Of a stretch of DNA of 64,000 nucleotides, positions 63,391-64,000 are shown one piece after another (within the stretch, counting starts at the first letter, position 1; every line of letters begins with the position of its first letter). The position numbers were made by a program, and so were the translations under genes. The notes beneath the pieces are model-generated. The model did no database searches, was not told where the DNA came from, and saw nothing but the letters and a program-made list of their open reading frames with translations. Origin of the DNA: Exilibacterium sp. (lineage in GTDB: Bacteria; Pseudomonadota; Gammaproteobacteria; Pseudomonadales; Cellvibrionaceae). The stretch covers positions 18,985 through 82,984 of the forward strand of contig JANQMH010000069.1 in assembly GCA_028280195.1 (NCBI GenBank), written 5' to 3'.

Positions 63391-64000
63391 GCCGGCCTCT
63401 ATTGTTCTGGCCAGTGGCAATCCCGGCAAGCTGCGCGAACTGCAACAGCTGCTGGCCGATCTGGGCACCCGCATCGCGCCACAGTCGGACTACGCGGTGC
63501 CGGAAGCGGAAGAAACCGGCCTGACCTTTGTCGAAAATGCCCTGATCAAGGCCAGAAACGCCTGCCGGCACACCGGCCTGGCGGCAATTGCCGATGATTC
63601 CGGCATCGAGGTCGACGCTCTCAACGGCGCACCCGGGATCTATTCAGCCAGATTTGCCGGCGCCGGCGCCAGTGACGCGGAAAACAACGCCCTGCTGCTG
63701 GAAAAACTGCGCTCGGTACCGGAGGCGGCCCGCAGCGCCCGCTTCCAATGCCTGCTGGTGCTGATGCGCCACGCCGAAGACCCGACCCCCCTCATCTGCC
63801 AGGGCACCTGGGAAGGCCGCATTCTGCGCGCCGCGACCGGCGGCAACGGCTTCGGCTACGACCCGCTGTTCTGGGTAGCGGAAACCGGCTGCAGCTCCGC
63901 CGAACTCGACAGGGCCCACAAAAACCGCATCAGCCACCGCGCCCAGGCCATGCAAAAACTCAGAGAGTCACTAGCCACTACCCCCCTAGTGACTAGCAAC
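63377..64000 (+). CDS. rdgB: XTP/dITP diphosphatase (RdgB/HAM1), stop beyond the window
   Basis: Removes non-canonical purine triphosphates (XTP, dITP) from the nucleotide pool. The ATG at 63377 lies in the end of the DUF4426 gene. [54 protein letters not shown] and [13 protein letters not shown] are all present; [10 protein letters not shown] comes near residue 190. No stop is reached in the 208 codons visible, and the last codons run through the CTAGTGACTAG repeat, so the tail may have been altered by the repeat. Confidence 0.95.
   Translation, partial: MSTTEPASIVLASGNPGKLRELQQLLADLGTRIAPQSDYAVPEAEETGLTFVENALIKARNACRHTGLAAIADDSGIEVDALNGAPGIYSARFAGAGASDAENNALLLEKLRSVPEAARSARFQCLLVLMRHAEDPTPLICQGTWEGRILRAATGGNGFGYDPLFWVAETGCSSAELDRAHKNRISHRAQAMQKLRESLATTPLVTSN
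63968..63996. repeat. CTAGTGA-type repeat at the end of rdgB
   Basis: TCACTAG at 63968-63974 and CTAGTGACTAG at 63986-63996 share the word tandemly repeated at 7771-7793 ahead of metK. Confidence 0.6.

Overview
The window is a chromosomal segment from a GC-rich gammaproteobacterium. The gene order at its right end (rdgB, DUF4426, metW, metX, yggT, proC, yggS, pilT, pilU, ruvX, yqgE, tonB, gshB, pilGHIJK-chpABC) is the order known from Pseudomonas, but pyr genes are missing and several genes are inserted. The proteins look like those of marine Cellvibrionales-type bacteria; this placement is inferred from content and not from any tree.

Layout. (1) 1-6175, minus strand: central carbon block transketolase - erythrose-4-phosphate dehydrogenase-type GAPDH - phosphoglycerate kinase - class II aldolase, followed by an alpha/beta hydrolase cut by the window edge. 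(2) 6407-6523: a large intergenic inverted repeat. (3) 6704-12141, plus strand: methionine/SAM cycle genes, namely an ArsR-type regulator fused to a methyltransferase, metK, ahcY and metF, then rsmE. (4) 12192-14270: a TonB-dependent receptor with Met-rich stretches (possibly copper). (5) 14414-19255: UDP-ManNAcA synthesis genes wecB/wecC and a PaaK-like adenylating enzyme, with gene remnants around them (a decayed cytosine deaminase and a helical fragment). (6) 20097-36037: AT-richer accessory region. It holds three small unknown genes, an AraC regulator, a TonB receptor, a small monooxygenase-like protein and the hyuB/hyuA pair on one strand. It continues with a run of integron attC-like sites with single-gene cassettes (brnT-brnA toxin-antitoxin, lipoprotein, VOC protein), a MarR regulator with a clear operator, a GNAT and a broken TauE-type permease. 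(7) 36057-37640: a 14-TM drug exporter. (8) 37831-50263, minus strand: the complete Pil-Chp chemosensory system that controls type IV pili (pilG, H, I, J, K, chpA, B, C). (9) 50615-53639, plus strand: gshB, tonB, yqgE, ruvX. (10) 54193-56415: pilus retraction ATPases pilU and pilT. (11) 56544-64000, plus strand: yggS, proC, yggT, a dynamin-like GTPase, metX, metW, DUF4426 and rdgB (cut by the window end).

Functional links: Pil-Chp senses surface or chemical signals and feeds PilG/PilH, which act on pilus extension and retraction (PilT/PilU also lie here). The methionine genes near both ends cover homoserine acylation (metX/metW), methyl supply (metF), SAM synthesis (metK) and SAH removal (ahcY). 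The most unusual parts are the integron-like cassette cluster without a visible integrase, the hyuAB-TonB receptor locus with an extended HyuB, the regulator-methyltransferase fusion with its palindrome, and the dynamin-like GTPase inserted in a conserved block.
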